NCBI GenBank assembly: GCA_020848545.1 | Contig: JADLHZ010000012.1 | Span: forward strand, 1 to 64,000 | Source: Deltaproteobacteria bacterium | GTDB taxonomy: Bacteria > Myxococcota > JADLHZ01 | Reading direction: 5' to 3' | DNA: 64,000 nt | Part shown: one piece after another, positions 1 through 8,478 of the stretch | Layout of the letters: every line of letters starts with the position of its first letter | How positions within the stretch are numbered: position 1 is the first letter of the stretch | The notes under the pieces: model-generated | What the model was told of the DNA's origin: nothing | What the model saw: the letters and a program-made list of their open reading frames with translations, nothing else | The model's database searches: none | Program-made: the position numbers and the translations under genes

Positions 1-17
1 GTTGGCTTCGCAACCGC

Positions 18-44
18 AGAAGAAATCGAGACCGGTCTTCTTTT
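18..44. terminator. possible hairpin with T-rich tail
   Basis: Arms AGAAGA (18-23) and TCTTCT (36-41) enclose the perfect palindrome AGACCGGTCT, and a short T-run follows. It could be a factor-independent terminator for a gene left of the window. No gene is visible in the first 120 bases, so this is weakly supported. Confidence 0.25.
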
Positions 45-123
45 CCAGTCATATGCAGCGTTTTAATGTAAAACTTTTGCTACATTTGAACTATCGCTCG
101 TTGGTGAGCGCGAATAATCCGGG

Positions 124-450
124 CTAGCGCCGCTCGCGTTGCTCGCGTTCGAGGTCGTCGCCGGCCGCTGCTCGTCGAGCGCCGGGGACAGGACGTGCGC
201 GGTCATGATGCTCGCAGATCGTGCGGCAGGCTCGGCCGCAGACGTCGGCGCTCCGCGAGAACGCGCGATCGCCGATCACGGGATTTGCGGGGTTCGTGTC
301 CACGTCGACCACCGGCGCGAAGTCGAGATCGAAGCCGACGGCGAGCATTTCGCATCGGCGTTCAGCTGCAAGGCGCGCTTGGTGGCGGGGACGGAGCGTC
401 GTTGGGATGAGGCGCGGACTGCGGTTCGGGCCCAGGCATTGTAGGCGATT
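124..450 (-). pseudogene. nagZ: decayed beta-N-acetylhexosaminidase (NagZ, GH3) remnant
   Basis: Read on the minus strand, about 75 codons upstream of position 230 resemble the middle of NagZ, the cytoplasmic GH3 enzyme that removes N-acetylglucosamine from recycled muropeptides. The diagnostic blocks FDLDFAPVVDVDTNPANP and VIGDRAF are intact. The next NagZ block, with the KHFPGHGDT motif that carries the catalytic region, is missing. A later NagZ-like block (MTAHVLSPALDEQRPAT, around 130-210) appears in a different frame. There is no start codon, no N-terminus and no C-terminal domain, and the reading frame stops at 124. Internal deletion plus frameshift show a dead gene fragment. It is not a complete enzyme, and a functional copy must lie elsewhere if the pathway operates. 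Confidence 0.75.
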
Positions 451-517
451 GTAGCAGCCGACTCAGCGGGTGGGGAACATTTGAACATTCGACAGGCGCG
501 TGCGCCCACCGCGTCAG

Positions 518-1513
518 TCAATAGAGGGTCCGCCATGCGTAACTGTCGCTCGCGTCCTTGGCGCAAACCTCGACGCTGTCTTTGACTCCGCCTGCGCCCT
601 GGCTGACCCAGAACGTGCCGCGGGTCGTCGCATCGCAGGTGGGCTTGGCCGCAGCGGTGTTGAGTCTCGCTCCGCCGTTGACCTCTAGAGCCTGCCCCGG
701 GGCCGACGTCCCGATGCCGACGTTTCCGCCGGAGAGGTACGAGAAGCCGTTGCCTCTGATGAGGACGTTGGTGGTTCCGGCGTTCGTGAGCCGCAGATAA
801 CCATGGGTGTCCGCAGCGGTGTCGAGCGTTCCCATCTGCGTGCCTGTCGTGTTGGTGATCTGCAGGGTGGTCCCGATCTTGACCATCCCGTCGACGTGGA
901 GCTTGAAGGTAGGATCGGGGGAGAGTGTTCCGATGCCAACTCTGCCGGCGCTGTAGGCGATCCCTCCTGTGACGTCCGCCCACTGTCCAACACCGGGGCC
1001 GCCCGTCAAATCCGTTTGGCATTCCCAGAGACCCGCGTTGAACTTGGCGACCTGGCCGTCGAAACACGGCGCGAGGGTCGCCGTCGCCAGACCATTGACC
1101 GTAGGATCGGCCTCGGCGCTGAGATAACCCTGGGTCGCATGGTCTCCCCAGCCGTAGGCCGCATCCCAGTTGGCCTTTTGCTGTTGGGTCACGGCCGCGA
1201 CGGGCGACGAAGAGAATGCCGGATCGGACTCACTCGTCAGGTAACCGTTGTTGGCCACGAGACCGTCCACGGCAGTTTCGTTCAGAGCCGCGCCGCCGCC
1301 CGAGGTGACGGCAGCGCACGTCCACGCAGCCGCTGCGTCGTCCCATCGCGGCACCTCGGCGTCAGCGCACCGCGCAGCGATCTGGACCACGTTGTCTGGG
1401 AAGGTCGTGTCGGCAGTCAGCACCACCGGCGCGGTGGACGCAGGTGCACTGACCGTGCAGCGCGCAAAGGCCAGGCAGGAGACGACGAACATCCTCAGGG
1501 TGCTTGTATCCAT
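518..1513 (-). CDS. secreted protein with tail-fibre-like repeats
   Basis: This 331-residue protein begins with a hydrophobic segment containing VVSC, which could be a lipobox if translation starts at Met8, so export is likely. The body holds the block WDAAYGWGDHATQGYLS and two copies of the motif VGIGT-x-P followed by L-x-V-x-G. These are patterns I associate with phage tail-fibre-like and surface adhesin-like proteins in myxobacteria and Bacteroidetes. No catalytic motif is visible. A structural or adhesive role at the cell surface is inferred. No ribosome binding site is obvious before the ATG. It lies 123 bp after the next lipoprotein gene on the same strand and may be co-transcribed with it. 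Confidence 0.75.
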   Translation of the reverse strand: MDTSTLRMFVVSCLAFARCTVSAPASTAPVVLTADTTFPDNVVQIAARCADAEVPRWDDAAAAWTCAAVTSGGGAALNETAVDGLVANNGYLTSESDPAFSSSPVAAVTQQQKANWDAAYGWGDHATQGYLSAEADPTVNGLATATLAPCFDGQVAKFNAGLWECQTDLTGGPGVGQWADVTGGIAYSAGRVGIGTLSPDPTFKLHVDGMVKIGTTLQITNTTGTQMGTLDTAADTHGYLRLTNAGTTNVLIRGNGFSYLSGGNVGIGTSAPGQALEVNGGARLNTAAAKPTCDATTRGTFWVSQGAGGVKDSVEVCAKDASDSYAWRTLY

Positions 1514-1636
1514 GCAGAGCGCAGTCTCAGTATTCCAGCCTGACGTCCAGCGCAGCGGGGCCCTCGATCGGAATGAGACACCTGCGCGGGAGGCTCGTGA
1601 GATTTACGCCGCTCGCTGTCGCCGCCGACAGCGAGC

Positions 1637-4186
1637 TCAGGGAAAGTACGCAGAGTAGGTCGCGGTGGAGTAGGCGCCACCGTCGGCCGTCGAGAGGCTC
1701 AGCGACGGGTGCCGGCCAAGGTCGAAGCTAGGCACGAGCGTCGCAGGCGGCAAGGTGACGAAGTTTTCCCACACATTGAAGCGCGCCGTGCCGGAGTGCG
1801 GGATCCACACGTGGCTCGTCGAGGTGGGCCCGATGCCGATCATGCCGGCGTTGGTGACGAAGTCGAAGTGGGGCGTGAAACCGTCGATGAGCGTGAGGCC
1901 GGCATCGGTGACGGCGGCGCGGATCGTCAGAAGCGCGGTTGGGGAGGCGAAGTCCGTGACCACACACAGCGTGTGATCCGGCGTTTCGTTGACCGCCCAA
2001 GGCCCCGTGAACGCGCTCGGCGCCACGGTCTGCGTGCGGATGGGCGCATCGCGGTGAGCGACAGCGAGCACGTTGCCGGGTCGCTTCCAGACCGCGACAT
2101 GTTGCGGGCTCGAAAACTGAAACGGGCCCATGGAGCCCACCGGCATCGTCGGCGGCGCGAAGAACGGTGGCCCGGCCGGCAGGAGAAGCGCCGTCACCGG
2201 AGTCTCGGTCACCGTCGGGGCGCCGGCCGTTTTCAAATGGATCGTCGTGGGGTTCGAGGTCGCAAAGAGGCGCGTGTCCGAGAGCCAGGTGACGGTCGGC
2301 GGAGGTAGGGCGACGCCGGCGACGAGGACGTCGCTCGTCGACAGGGTCATGCCGGGCGTCAGCGAATCGACGTAGGTGTTCGGGCCGCTGCCGGTGAAGA
2401 CGGCGCGGGTCCCTGAGTCGTTCACGACGAACAACGCGCGCGTGCTGCCGGCGTTTCCGGTGACCGTGGCGCCGTCGCTCACGCGCACGAGGTTGACGCG
2501 GCCGCCGTTGTCGTAGCCGAACCACGTCCCAAAAGATGTCACGTCACCGTAGGCGCCGACGCCCGTGAGCGCGGCTGTGGTCAGCACGCTGCCGTCCGGG
2601 TGCACGATCTTGGCGACGCAGTTCGGGCAGGCCTGCAGGAGCACGGCCGTCGAGCTGAACGGCTGCAAGTCGGTGCCGCCCCAGGTCATCACCGATGGGG
2701 TGGCGTTCAGCGCCGTCGCGCTCAGCAGCGTCTCGCCGAGCGGGTTGAAGCTCAAGAGCGACGCGTTGGCGCCGTTGCGGCCGATGACGAGATCCCAGTC
2801 CTTGACGCGCGTCACGCTGCTCGACGGGATGATCGCCGCGGTCATCGCCGACGCGATGCCGGTGCGAAAGTCGAGCGAGGTCATCAGCCCCGTCGAGCTG
2901 CGCAGGCAGACGACGGCGTTACTGTCGCTGCGAAAGTGACAGGCCCCTTGGGCTCCCGTCGTGAGCGTCGTCGTGATCACTTCGCATGATCCAGCGTTGA
3001 GCACGACGTAGCTCGACGGTCCGTTGAAGAGCAGCCACTCACCGTCGGGGCTTTGCTCGGCGCCCACCGGCGCGAGCGGCGGCGCGACGCATGACACGCC
3101 GCGGCCCGCACTCGGGTCGATCAGCGCAAAGTTGGTAGCGCCGGGCCCGCCGACCGGTGGTCCGATCAAAATGCCCGTTTTCGTGACCGCCGGGTGGGGT
3201 GGGATCGGAACCGGAAACGGACCGGGCATCAAGCTTCCCTGAACCCCGAGCGGCAGTTGCCCTGCGCCGACGCGACGGTAAAGGCTCATGAAGTGCTCGC
3301 CGACGTCGATCGTGACGCCCGCGATGAGCGTGACCGTCGCGATCTTGTTGCGCGGAAAGGTCGGCGCGTCGGCGACGAGCTCGTAGGTGCCGGGCGGCGC
3401 CGCGATCGTGTAAGAGCCGTCGATCGCCGCAGAGCTGTTGGCGCCCCCGATCAGCGTGAGCGTGACCGTCGACATGTCGCTGGCGCCGAAATAGGCGACG
3501 CGCCCCTGCACCGAGCCGAGCGTGACGCCGGCCCGATCGAGCCCGATCGCGGCGCTGGCGACGCTGCCGCGGACGACCGTCGCTGCGGCGGTGTTGGTGA
3601 CGAACCCGGGCGCGCTCGCCGACACCGTGACGCCGCCGAGCACGAGGCCGTGCACGCTGAAGAGCCCGCCGGTGTCGGTGGTCGCGACCTTGTCGGTGCC
3701 GAGCACCGCCACCGTCGCGCCTGCGATATCGCCGGCGCCGACATGGGTCACATGACCGGACAGTGAGCCGGTGACGGTGAACGTCAAGTCCGCCGCGGTG
3801 CCGGCGCCGTCCGTGAGCGAGGCCGCCGTCACTTGCCGCCGCTCGAGCGAATCGACGACTTCGGCTGCGACTTGATAGAAGCCGCCGGGAAGCGCGGTGA
3901 ACGCATAGGTTCCGTCAGCCGCGCTCAGCGCCACCCGCGTCGCCGGTCCGACGAGCGTGACGACGACGCCCGACGCATCGCTGACGCCAGTGAGGACCAC
4001 TTTGCCGCTGAGCGCCGCCGTTCCGGTGAGCGTGCCGGCGTCGGCACCTGTGGCGCCCGTGGCGCCGGGCGCACCAGGCTCGCCCTGCGGCCCGGCCGGG
4101 CCGGTGTTGTTCGTGGTGCCGCCGGGTACGCTCGGCGTGCAGGCAAAAAACAAGGCGAAGACAAAGCCGGATCGCGTCGCGCGCAT
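1637..4186 (-). CDS. lipoprotein with collagen-like and carboxypeptidase-regulatory-like repeats
   Basis: The product has 849 residues from the chosen ATG, which sits 7-8 bases after a GAGGG ribosome binding site; an upstream in-frame ATG at 4231 lacks one. The signal peptide ends in a lipobox-like FFAC with Cys16. A short run of Gly-x-y triplets (GPAGPQGEPGAPGATGATGA) follows. Then come about three beta-sandwich repeats of carboxypeptidase-regulatory type (with phrases such as DGTYAFTALPGGFYQVAAE and DGSYTIAAPPGTYELVAD), roughly residues 55-290. The remaining 550 residues look like a beta-propeller of WD/PD40 type (for example SPDGEWLLF). An outer-surface, non-enzymatic lipoprotein is the best reading; the binding partner is unknown. 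Confidence 0.8.
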   Translation of the reverse strand: MRATRSGFVFALFFACTPSVPGGTTNNTGPAGPQGEPGAPGATGATGADAGTLTGTAALSGKVVLTGVSDASGVVVTLVGPATRVALSAADGTYAFTALPGGFYQVAAEVVDSLERRQVTAASLTDGAGTAADLTFTVTGSLSGHVTHVGAGDIAGATVAVLGTDKVATTDTGGLFSVHGLVLGGVTVSASAPGFVTNTAAATVVRGSVASAAIGLDRAGVTLGSVQGRVAYFGASDMSTVTLTLIGGANSSAAIDGSYTIAAPPGTYELVADAPTFPRNKIATVTLIAGVTIDVGEHFMSLYRRVGAGQLPLGVQGSLMPGPFPVPIPPHPAVTKTGILIGPPVGGPGATNFALIDPSAGRGVSCVAPPLAPVGAEQSPDGEWLLFNGPSSYVVLNAGSCEVITTTLTTGAQGACHFRSDSNAVVCLRSSTGLMTSLDFRTGIASAMTAAIIPSSSVTRVKDWDLVIGRNGANASLLSFNPLGETLLSATALNATPSVMTWGGTDLQPFSSTAVLLQACPNCVAKIVHPDGSVLTTAALTGVGAYGDVTSFGTWFGYDNGGRVNLVRVSDGATVTGNAGSTRALFVVNDSGTRAVFTGSGPNTYVDSLTPGMTLSTSDVLVAGVALPPPTVTWLSDTRLFATSNPTTIHLKTAGAPTVTETPVTALLLPAGPPFFAPPTMPVGSMGPFQFSSPQHVAVWKRPGNVLAVAHRDAPIRTQTVAPSAFTGPWAVNETPDHTLCVVTDFASPTALLTIRAAVTDAGLTLIDGFTPHFDFVTNAGMIGIGPTSTSHVWIPHSGTARFNVWENFVTLPPATLVPSFDLGRHPSLSLSTADGGAYSTATYSAYFP

Positions 4187-4393
4187 CGATGTGCCCTCGA
4201 AGGTGTTGCTGCGAAGAACTTGCACTGACATGGCTCGGGGCGGGGGAGCAATCCGCGGGGCTCGATAGAAACGCGACGCGCGCCTGCGCGCCGATGCTGA
4301 TGGGGCCGCAGTGATGAACTGCTGCGCGATCGGGCGCTGACTCCGAGCGGCGGGACGTGGCCGGCACGTTGGGCGTTGCGCCGGGAGCGCAGG

Positions 4394-4886
4394 TCAGGCA
4401 CTCGGAGTGGATGCTCGTTCGGTGCCAGTTCGTGCGCGCGGCGGCTGCATCAGCAGCATCAGCGGGAAGGTGATGCTTTCGGCGCCGTCGACCAACACGC
4501 CGTGGATCCCACCGCTCGTAGTTGGCGTCGAGCGCGACTGGCAACCACGACGTCTTCTTCCCACGAACTTCGTCGAGCGACACGAGCACGAGAAAGCTCG
4601 TCGTGTGATCGCACGGCGTGCCGCTCCAATCGTCGCACACGGACCAAGCGAGCAGATGGTAAGCAAACGACTTCTTCCCCGCGGGCACACGATCGATGCG
4701 CAGCCATGGGCCGGTCACGCGGTGCGTCTCTGCGAGTCGATCCGTGCGCGAAGCGAACGCGTCGATCATCCGTGCGCGCGTCTCACGATCCTGCGCCAGC
4801 GCGACGTCGCCTTCTGCGACCGCCGCCCGCCACTCCTCATCCCCTTCGTCGGCCGAAAAGGCAGCGACCACAAAAGCGGACCACAC
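4394..4886 (-). pseudogene. hypothetical protein split by a frameshift
   Basis: A reading frame opens with ATG at 4886 and gives a plausible protein start (MWSAFVVAAFSADEGDEEW) up to LDANYERW near 4510. Coherent protein sequence then continues in the next frame (IHGVLVDGAESITFPLMLLM) to a stop at 4394. Joined, this gives about 163 residues with a C-terminal Pro/Arg/Thr-rich tail. The shift lies close to GGTGGGATCC at about 4505-4515. A one-base indel could be a real mutation or an assembly error. I do not recognise the family. It is the last gene of the sigma-factor operon direction, 70 bp after the DUF3106 gene. Confidence 0.55.
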
Positions 4887-4956
4887 GGCTAGCTGTCACG
4901 ACTCGACAACCGCCGGCCACGCCATTTGTCAGGGGTTGTGCGCCACCCAGCGCTAC

Positions 4957-5472
4957 CTAGCGCCGCTCGCGCTGCTGCTCGCGGATCTCCTTGCGCTCCT
5001 GCCGTTGCTGCAAGAAGCGCTCGCGCAGCTGCTGGCGTTGCTCCGGTCTCAGCTCACGCCACCGCCGCAGGTTCTCCATGAACTGGCGGCGGTTGTCCGG
5101 CGACAATTTCCCGAGCCGCTGAAACAGGTCGCGCAGCTCGCGCTTGCGCTCCGGCGGCAAGTTGCGGAAGCGCTCGAAGTTGCGCCGCACCTCACGCCGC
5201 TCGAACGCCGGCAGCTCGCGGTAGCGCCGAAAGTTCTCGCGGATGCGCGCGCGCTCGGCCGACGGCAACGCGCGAAACGCCTTGTAGCGGGCCATCAACG
5301 CCTGCCGTTGGTCCTCGGGCAGGGACTTGAACGCCTTGTAGCGCTCGCGCACCGCCTCTTTCTCGTCGTCGCTCATCTGCTGCCAACGCTCGCGCGCGGA
5401 CGGCGCCGGCTCGTCTGCGAAGACGGGCGCGGCGGCGGCGAGGAGCAGCATCATCACCAGCGCGCGCATCAC
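4957..5472 (-). CDS. DUF3106-like periplasmic protein
   Basis: The 171-residue product has a cleavable signal peptide (MMRALVMMLLLAAAAPVFA). Behind it are at least four degenerate helical repeats built around WxxLSPxxRxxxxERYxxxxxLP-type phrases, for example RYKAFKSLPEDQRQALMARY. The repeats are rich in Arg, Glu and Leu, as in the DUF3106 family. The mature protein is highly charged, probably all helical and periplasmic. Its ATG overlaps the stop of the anti-sigma gene by four bases, so the two are translationally coupled. In many proteobacteria DUF3106 genes follow an ECF sigma/anti-sigma pair. A role as an effector or sensor of that stress response is inferred. Confidence 0.85.
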   Translation of the reverse strand: MMRALVMMLLLAAAAPVFADEPAPSARERWQQMSDDEKEAVRERYKAFKSLPEDQRQALMARYKAFRALPSAERARIRENFRRYRELPAFERREVRRNFERFRNLPPERKRELRDLFQRLGKLSPDNRRQFMENLRRWRELRPEQRQQLRERFLQQRQERKEIREQQRERR

Positions 5473-5945
5473 TCGCCTCCCTGTTCCGGAGCGATCTCGC
5501 CAAGCGATGCGATGACGGCGAAGTCATCACCCGCGGTCTCGACGGCGTCGTAGTCCTTCAACATATCGAGCTCGGCGAGCATCTCCTGGTTCTGCGCAAT
5601 AAAGAGATCGTCTTCGCTCGGCGTACCCGGCAAGAGCACGACCACACCGACGGCCACCGCCAACGCGGCCGCCGCGGCTGGAGCGAGCACCCGCGGCCGC
5701 CACCACGCGCGCCAGAATCCGCCTCGCTCTTTCGCGACTGCGGCCATCACCCGCGCGTCGAAGCCGGCGGACGGCTCGACGTCGGCGTCGCGCGCGAGCA
5801 CCGCGCTCAACGCTTCGAGTTTCGTCACACGCGCGCGACACGCGTCGCAGCCACCGACGTGCGCCTGCACCGCCGACGCTTCGTTCGCCGCGAGCGCCCG
5901 ATCGACGAACGCCGACAACGTCTCGAGATCGACATGATCGCTCAT
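5469..5945 (-). CDS. zinc-finger anti-sigma factor
   Basis: This 158-residue protein starts at MSDHVDLETLSAF. It carries the H-x3-C-x2-C signature of zinc-binding anti-sigma factors in HVGGCDACRARV. A single transmembrane segment follows (VLAPAAAAALAVAVGVVVLLP, about residues 87-107), with an acidic domain beyond it that contains DDLFIAQNQEML. It should hold the upstream ECF sigma factor at the membrane until a periplasmic signal releases it. The ATG overlaps the sigma-factor stop by four bases, the usual arrangement of such pairs. Confidence 0.9.
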   Translation of the reverse strand: MSDHVDLETLSAFVDRALAANEASAVQAHVGGCDACRARVTKLEALSAVLARDADVEPSAGFDARVMAAVAKERGGFWRAWWRPRVLAPAAAAALAVAVGVVVLLPGTPSEDDLFIAQNQEMLAELDMLKDYDAVETAGDDFAVIASLGEIAPEQGGE

Positions 5946-6619
5946 GGCGTGCTCCTCGAGGACGGCCCAGAAAACGGCACCGCGAAGCCGTCCATGTGCG
6001 GGCCGAGCTTGTCGAGCAACGCGACCTTGGCGCGGTTCAACAAAGCTTTGACGGCAGGGACGCTCGCCTCCATCACCGCCGCGATCTCTTCGTACGACAG
6101 ATCCTCGAAGCGCAGCAGCAAGAGCGCCGTCCGTTGCTGCTCCGGTAAGTCGAGCAGCGCCTTCTGCACCAGGCGCGAGAGCTCGACGCCGCTCAACGCC
6201 GCTTCCGGCTGCGCGAACGCCGTATCGGGGATCCGCTCGGTCACTGCTTCGCCTTCTTCGTCGTCTTCGCGCACGAGCCAGTCGCGCTTGCGCACGTGGT
6301 TCAAGCACACGTTCGTGGCGATGCGGTAGAGGTAGGTGCGAAAGCGCGTCTTCGGCTCGTAGGACGCGCGCGCGCGATAGAGGCGCAAGAACGTCTCCTG
6401 CGCCGCGTCTTCGGCGCGCTCTTGTTTGCCGACGAAGCGCCGCGCGTAGTTCACGATGCGCCTCTTGTACTTGTCGAAGAGCGCTTTGAACGCTCCGTCG
6501 TCGCCGCGCTTACATCGCAGCATGAGCAGGACATCGGGATCATCGCTCGCATCCTTTGTTTGAACCACGCTCTCGGCAGGAGGTTCCGCCGCGGGTGTCA
6601 TTTTTGTGCCCTCGGTCAC
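5942..6619 (-). CDS. ECF-type RNA polymerase sigma factor
   Basis: The 225-residue protein has the two ECF domains. Region 2 (about residues 35-105) contains GAFKALFDKYKRRIVNYARRFV and the core-binding AEDAAQETFLRLYR. Region 4 (about 150-205) contains LPEQQRTALLLLRFEDLSYEEIA with its helix-turn-helix. The spacer between them is acidic (REDDEEGEAVTERIPD). It directs RNA polymerase to a small regulon that probably includes this operon. The partner anti-sigma gene overlaps its stop. A short low-complexity tail (DGFAVPFSGPSSRSTP) follows region 4. Confidence 0.95.
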   Translation of the reverse strand: MTEGTKMTPAAEPPAESVVQTKDASDDPDVLLMLRCKRGDDGAFKALFDKYKRRIVNYARRFVGKQERAEDAAQETFLRLYRARASYEPKTRFRTYLYRIATNVCLNHVRKRDWLVREDDEEGEAVTERIPDTAFAQPEAALSGVELSRLVQKALLDLPEQQRTALLLLRFEDLSYEEIAAVMEASVPAVKALLNRAKVALLDKLGPHMDGFAVPFSGPSSRSTP

Positions 6620-6843
6620 TCGACGAACCAGGGGGCTTCAGTGTCGAGCTGCAAAAACTCCAGAAAATCCGGGTCATCGATCAGCTCGTCGTCTAGCGTT
6701 TTCGGGGGCTTGGGCGGCACCTTCACCACCGGCTTCGACGCAGGCGCCGACGCCGGCGCCGATGTAGGCCCGGGCGCGGGCGCAGACGCCGGCCCGCGCG
6801 CAGCGCCGCCGAAGAAGAGGCACCAGAGGATCAGAGCGTCCAT
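6616..6843 (-). CDS. small Pro/Ala-rich hypothetical protein
   Basis: The product has 75 residues from MDALILWCLFFGG, chosen because it overlaps the preceding gene by 13 bases and starts a hydrophobic segment. A Pro/Ser/Ala linker (PASAPAPGPTSAPASAPASKP) follows, then an acidic C-terminus (DDELIDDPDFLEFLQLDTEAPWF). The stop overlaps the sigma-factor start by four bases. The acidic LEFLQLD tail and the position just before an ECF sigma gene recall short proteins encoded in ECF/DUF3106 operons. I do not recognise a defined family. Confidence 0.65.
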   Translation of the reverse strand: MDALILWCLFFGGAARGPASAPAPGPTSAPASAPASKPVVKVPPKPPKTLDDELIDDPDFLEFLQLDTEAPWFVE

Positions 6844-8330
6844 GTCTTGCTCAGATCCACGCTGAAGATGACTTTCCACACCGGCTCGCCCGTTCGGTAA
6901 AACGATCCGCCAAAGAGCACGTCCGCTTCGGCCGCGAAGCCGAGCACGCTCACCGGCTCGTAAATCACGACCGAGTCGATCTCAACGCCGTAGAACTGGC
7001 CGCCGCCGCCGACCGGCGCTTCGATGCCCCGCGCCCAGCTGAAGAGCGGCGAGACGACGGCGCGGAGCCGCAGCTGATCCACCGGCTCGTAGATCGCCTC
7101 GACGCCCGGCGCGACGACGCCGCGGCCGTTGACGCCTGCGCTGGTCACCCGCCGCGCGCCGAAGGTCTCGGCCAAGCCGCCGGCGAAGAACAAGCTCGTG
7201 CGCGTGATGAACGGGAGCACGCCGATATACGCCGAGTACATGCGCTGGCCCGCCGAGAACTGTTGGCCCGACTCGGCGACGATGAACGGCGTGATCGCGA
7301 GGCGATCGGTCGCACTCCAGCGATAAGACACGTCGAACGCCGCGCCGATGGTGGTGAACGCCACGAGGTCCGTGCGCGTACAATCCGTGCGAAACACCGG
7401 CGCGCCTTGAATGAGCACGCGGCCGGCTTCGAAGACGAGCGTCGCGCGCAGCGAGCCGGGCCCGAGCGTCTTGTTGCCGGCGATCGTCGCGTAGAACAGA
7501 TTTCCCGCCGAGCGAAAGTCGGTGTTCAAGTAGCACGCGAGCGTCGCTTGCTCGCGCAGCGGCCGAAAGTCGGCGTTCAACACGCGCTCGACCGCGGCTT
7601 GGCGCACCGTCTCGGTGATCTCGCCGGCGCCGTCGCGAAACCAACTGAACGACAGCCACACGCTCTCGAAGAGCGAGAGCTTGTATTCGAGCCGCACCGT
7701 CGCGAGCGGGCTCGTCCACGGCTTGTCGGCAAAGTCGCGCGTCGGCACGATGTACGAGAGATCGAGCCGCCACGGCTTGCCGTTCAGGAGCTCGAAGTCC
7801 AACGACAGCTGCACGCCGAGCGCCCACTCGTCGAAGATGAACGAGTTGCCGAGGCGCCAGAGCTTGTGGCCGAGCTCCAACTGCCACCACGTCGTCTCCG
7901 GCGCGTGCAGATCGATGAGCGCGGTGCGGACGAACGCGTTCTTCGGCAGCTCGTCGAGGACGAGCCGGCCGTTCACCGTCACGACGTGGACGAGGCGCGT
8001 GGTGCCGTCGAGCGACGTCCGTTGCTCGCGCACCTCGCCGCTGTTGAGCACGAGGCGCACGGTGATCCAGCTCGCGAGCGCAGCGTCGATGCCGGCTTCG
8101 GCGAAGAGCGAGTAGTACGTCTCCATCGGTTGCGCGGCGAGGTAGGTGCTCGTGTCATACGCGGGCAGACGCGCGTTGCGGTCGAGGTCGAGCAAGAGCG
8201 TGAGCGAACGCCCGCCGGCCCGCGTGGTGATGCGATGGCTCGCCGCGAGCGTGAGATCGAAGCTCGCCGAAAACGCTGAGGGCGCCCACAGGATCGACGC
8301 CGCGAGGCAGAGCAGACTTCGCGTGATCAC
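6831..8330 (-). CDS. predicted outer-membrane beta-barrel protein
   Basis: The 499-residue protein has a signal peptide (MITRSLLCLAASILWAPSAFSA). A long series of alternating hydrophobic strands follows, rich in Tyr, Trp and Phe and separated by short charged turns (WWQLELGHKLWRLGN, VWLSFSWFRDG, DVSYRWSATDRLAITPFIV). That pattern fits a porin-like beta-barrel of about 16-18 strands. There is no plug domain and no recognisable enzyme motif. It is the first gene of an overlapping operon with the ECF sigma and anti-sigma genes, so its expression is probably tied to envelope stress. The substrate is unknown. Confidence 0.75.
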   Translation of the reverse strand: MITRSLLCLAASILWAPSAFSASFDLTLAASHRITTRAGGRSLTLLLDLDRNARLPAYDTSTYLAAQPMETYYSLFAEAGIDAALASWITVRLVLNSGEVREQRTSLDGTTRLVHVVTVNGRLVLDELPKNAFVRTALIDLHAPETTWWQLELGHKLWRLGNSFIFDEWALGVQLSLDFELLNGKPWRLDLSYIVPTRDFADKPWTSPLATVRLEYKLSLFESVWLSFSWFRDGAGEITETVRQAAVERVLNADFRPLREQATLACYLNTDFRSAGNLFYATIAGNKTLGPGSLRATLVFEAGRVLIQGAPVFRTDCTRTDLVAFTTIGAAFDVSYRWSATDRLAITPFIVAESGQQFSAGQRMYSAYIGVLPFITRTSLFFAGGLAETFGARRVTSAGVNGRGVVAPGVEAIYEPVDQLRLRAVVSPLFSWARGIEAPVGGGGQFYGVEIDSVVIYEPVSVLGFAAEADVLFGGSFYRTGEPVWKVIFSVDLSKTWTL

Positions 8331-8374
8331 GGCGTCCTCAAACCGAGGGCGACGCTCAAGGTTGCACGTGGCAC

Positions 8375-8394
8375 TGTGTGCGGTAAATCACACA
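8375..8394. promoter_or_regulatory. CRP/FNR-like operator
   Basis: TGTGTG (8375-8380) and CACACA (8389-8394) form a perfect inverted repeat with an 8-base spacer. The inner core TGTGC-N6-TCACA differs from the CRP consensus TGTGA-N6-TCACA at one base. It lies between two divergent genes, 45 bp from the start of the minus-strand barrel operon and 85 bp from the plus-strand lipoprotein gene, so it could control either. Identification is by pattern only. Confidence 0.5.
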
Positions 8395-8478
8395 TGCCGC
8401 GCGAACAAAATTGCCGCCGTCCGAAACCTTCGCGACGGGCTCGGGTTTGTGAACGCGAACCTCGAAAGGAGCTCCCAC

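Noticed and set aside
4117-4140. Collagen-like triplets at about 4.1 kb and 51.0 kb as a DNA repeat
   Set aside because: The similarity is at protein level (Gly-Pro/Ala-x); the nucleotide sequences differ, so no recent duplication is supported.
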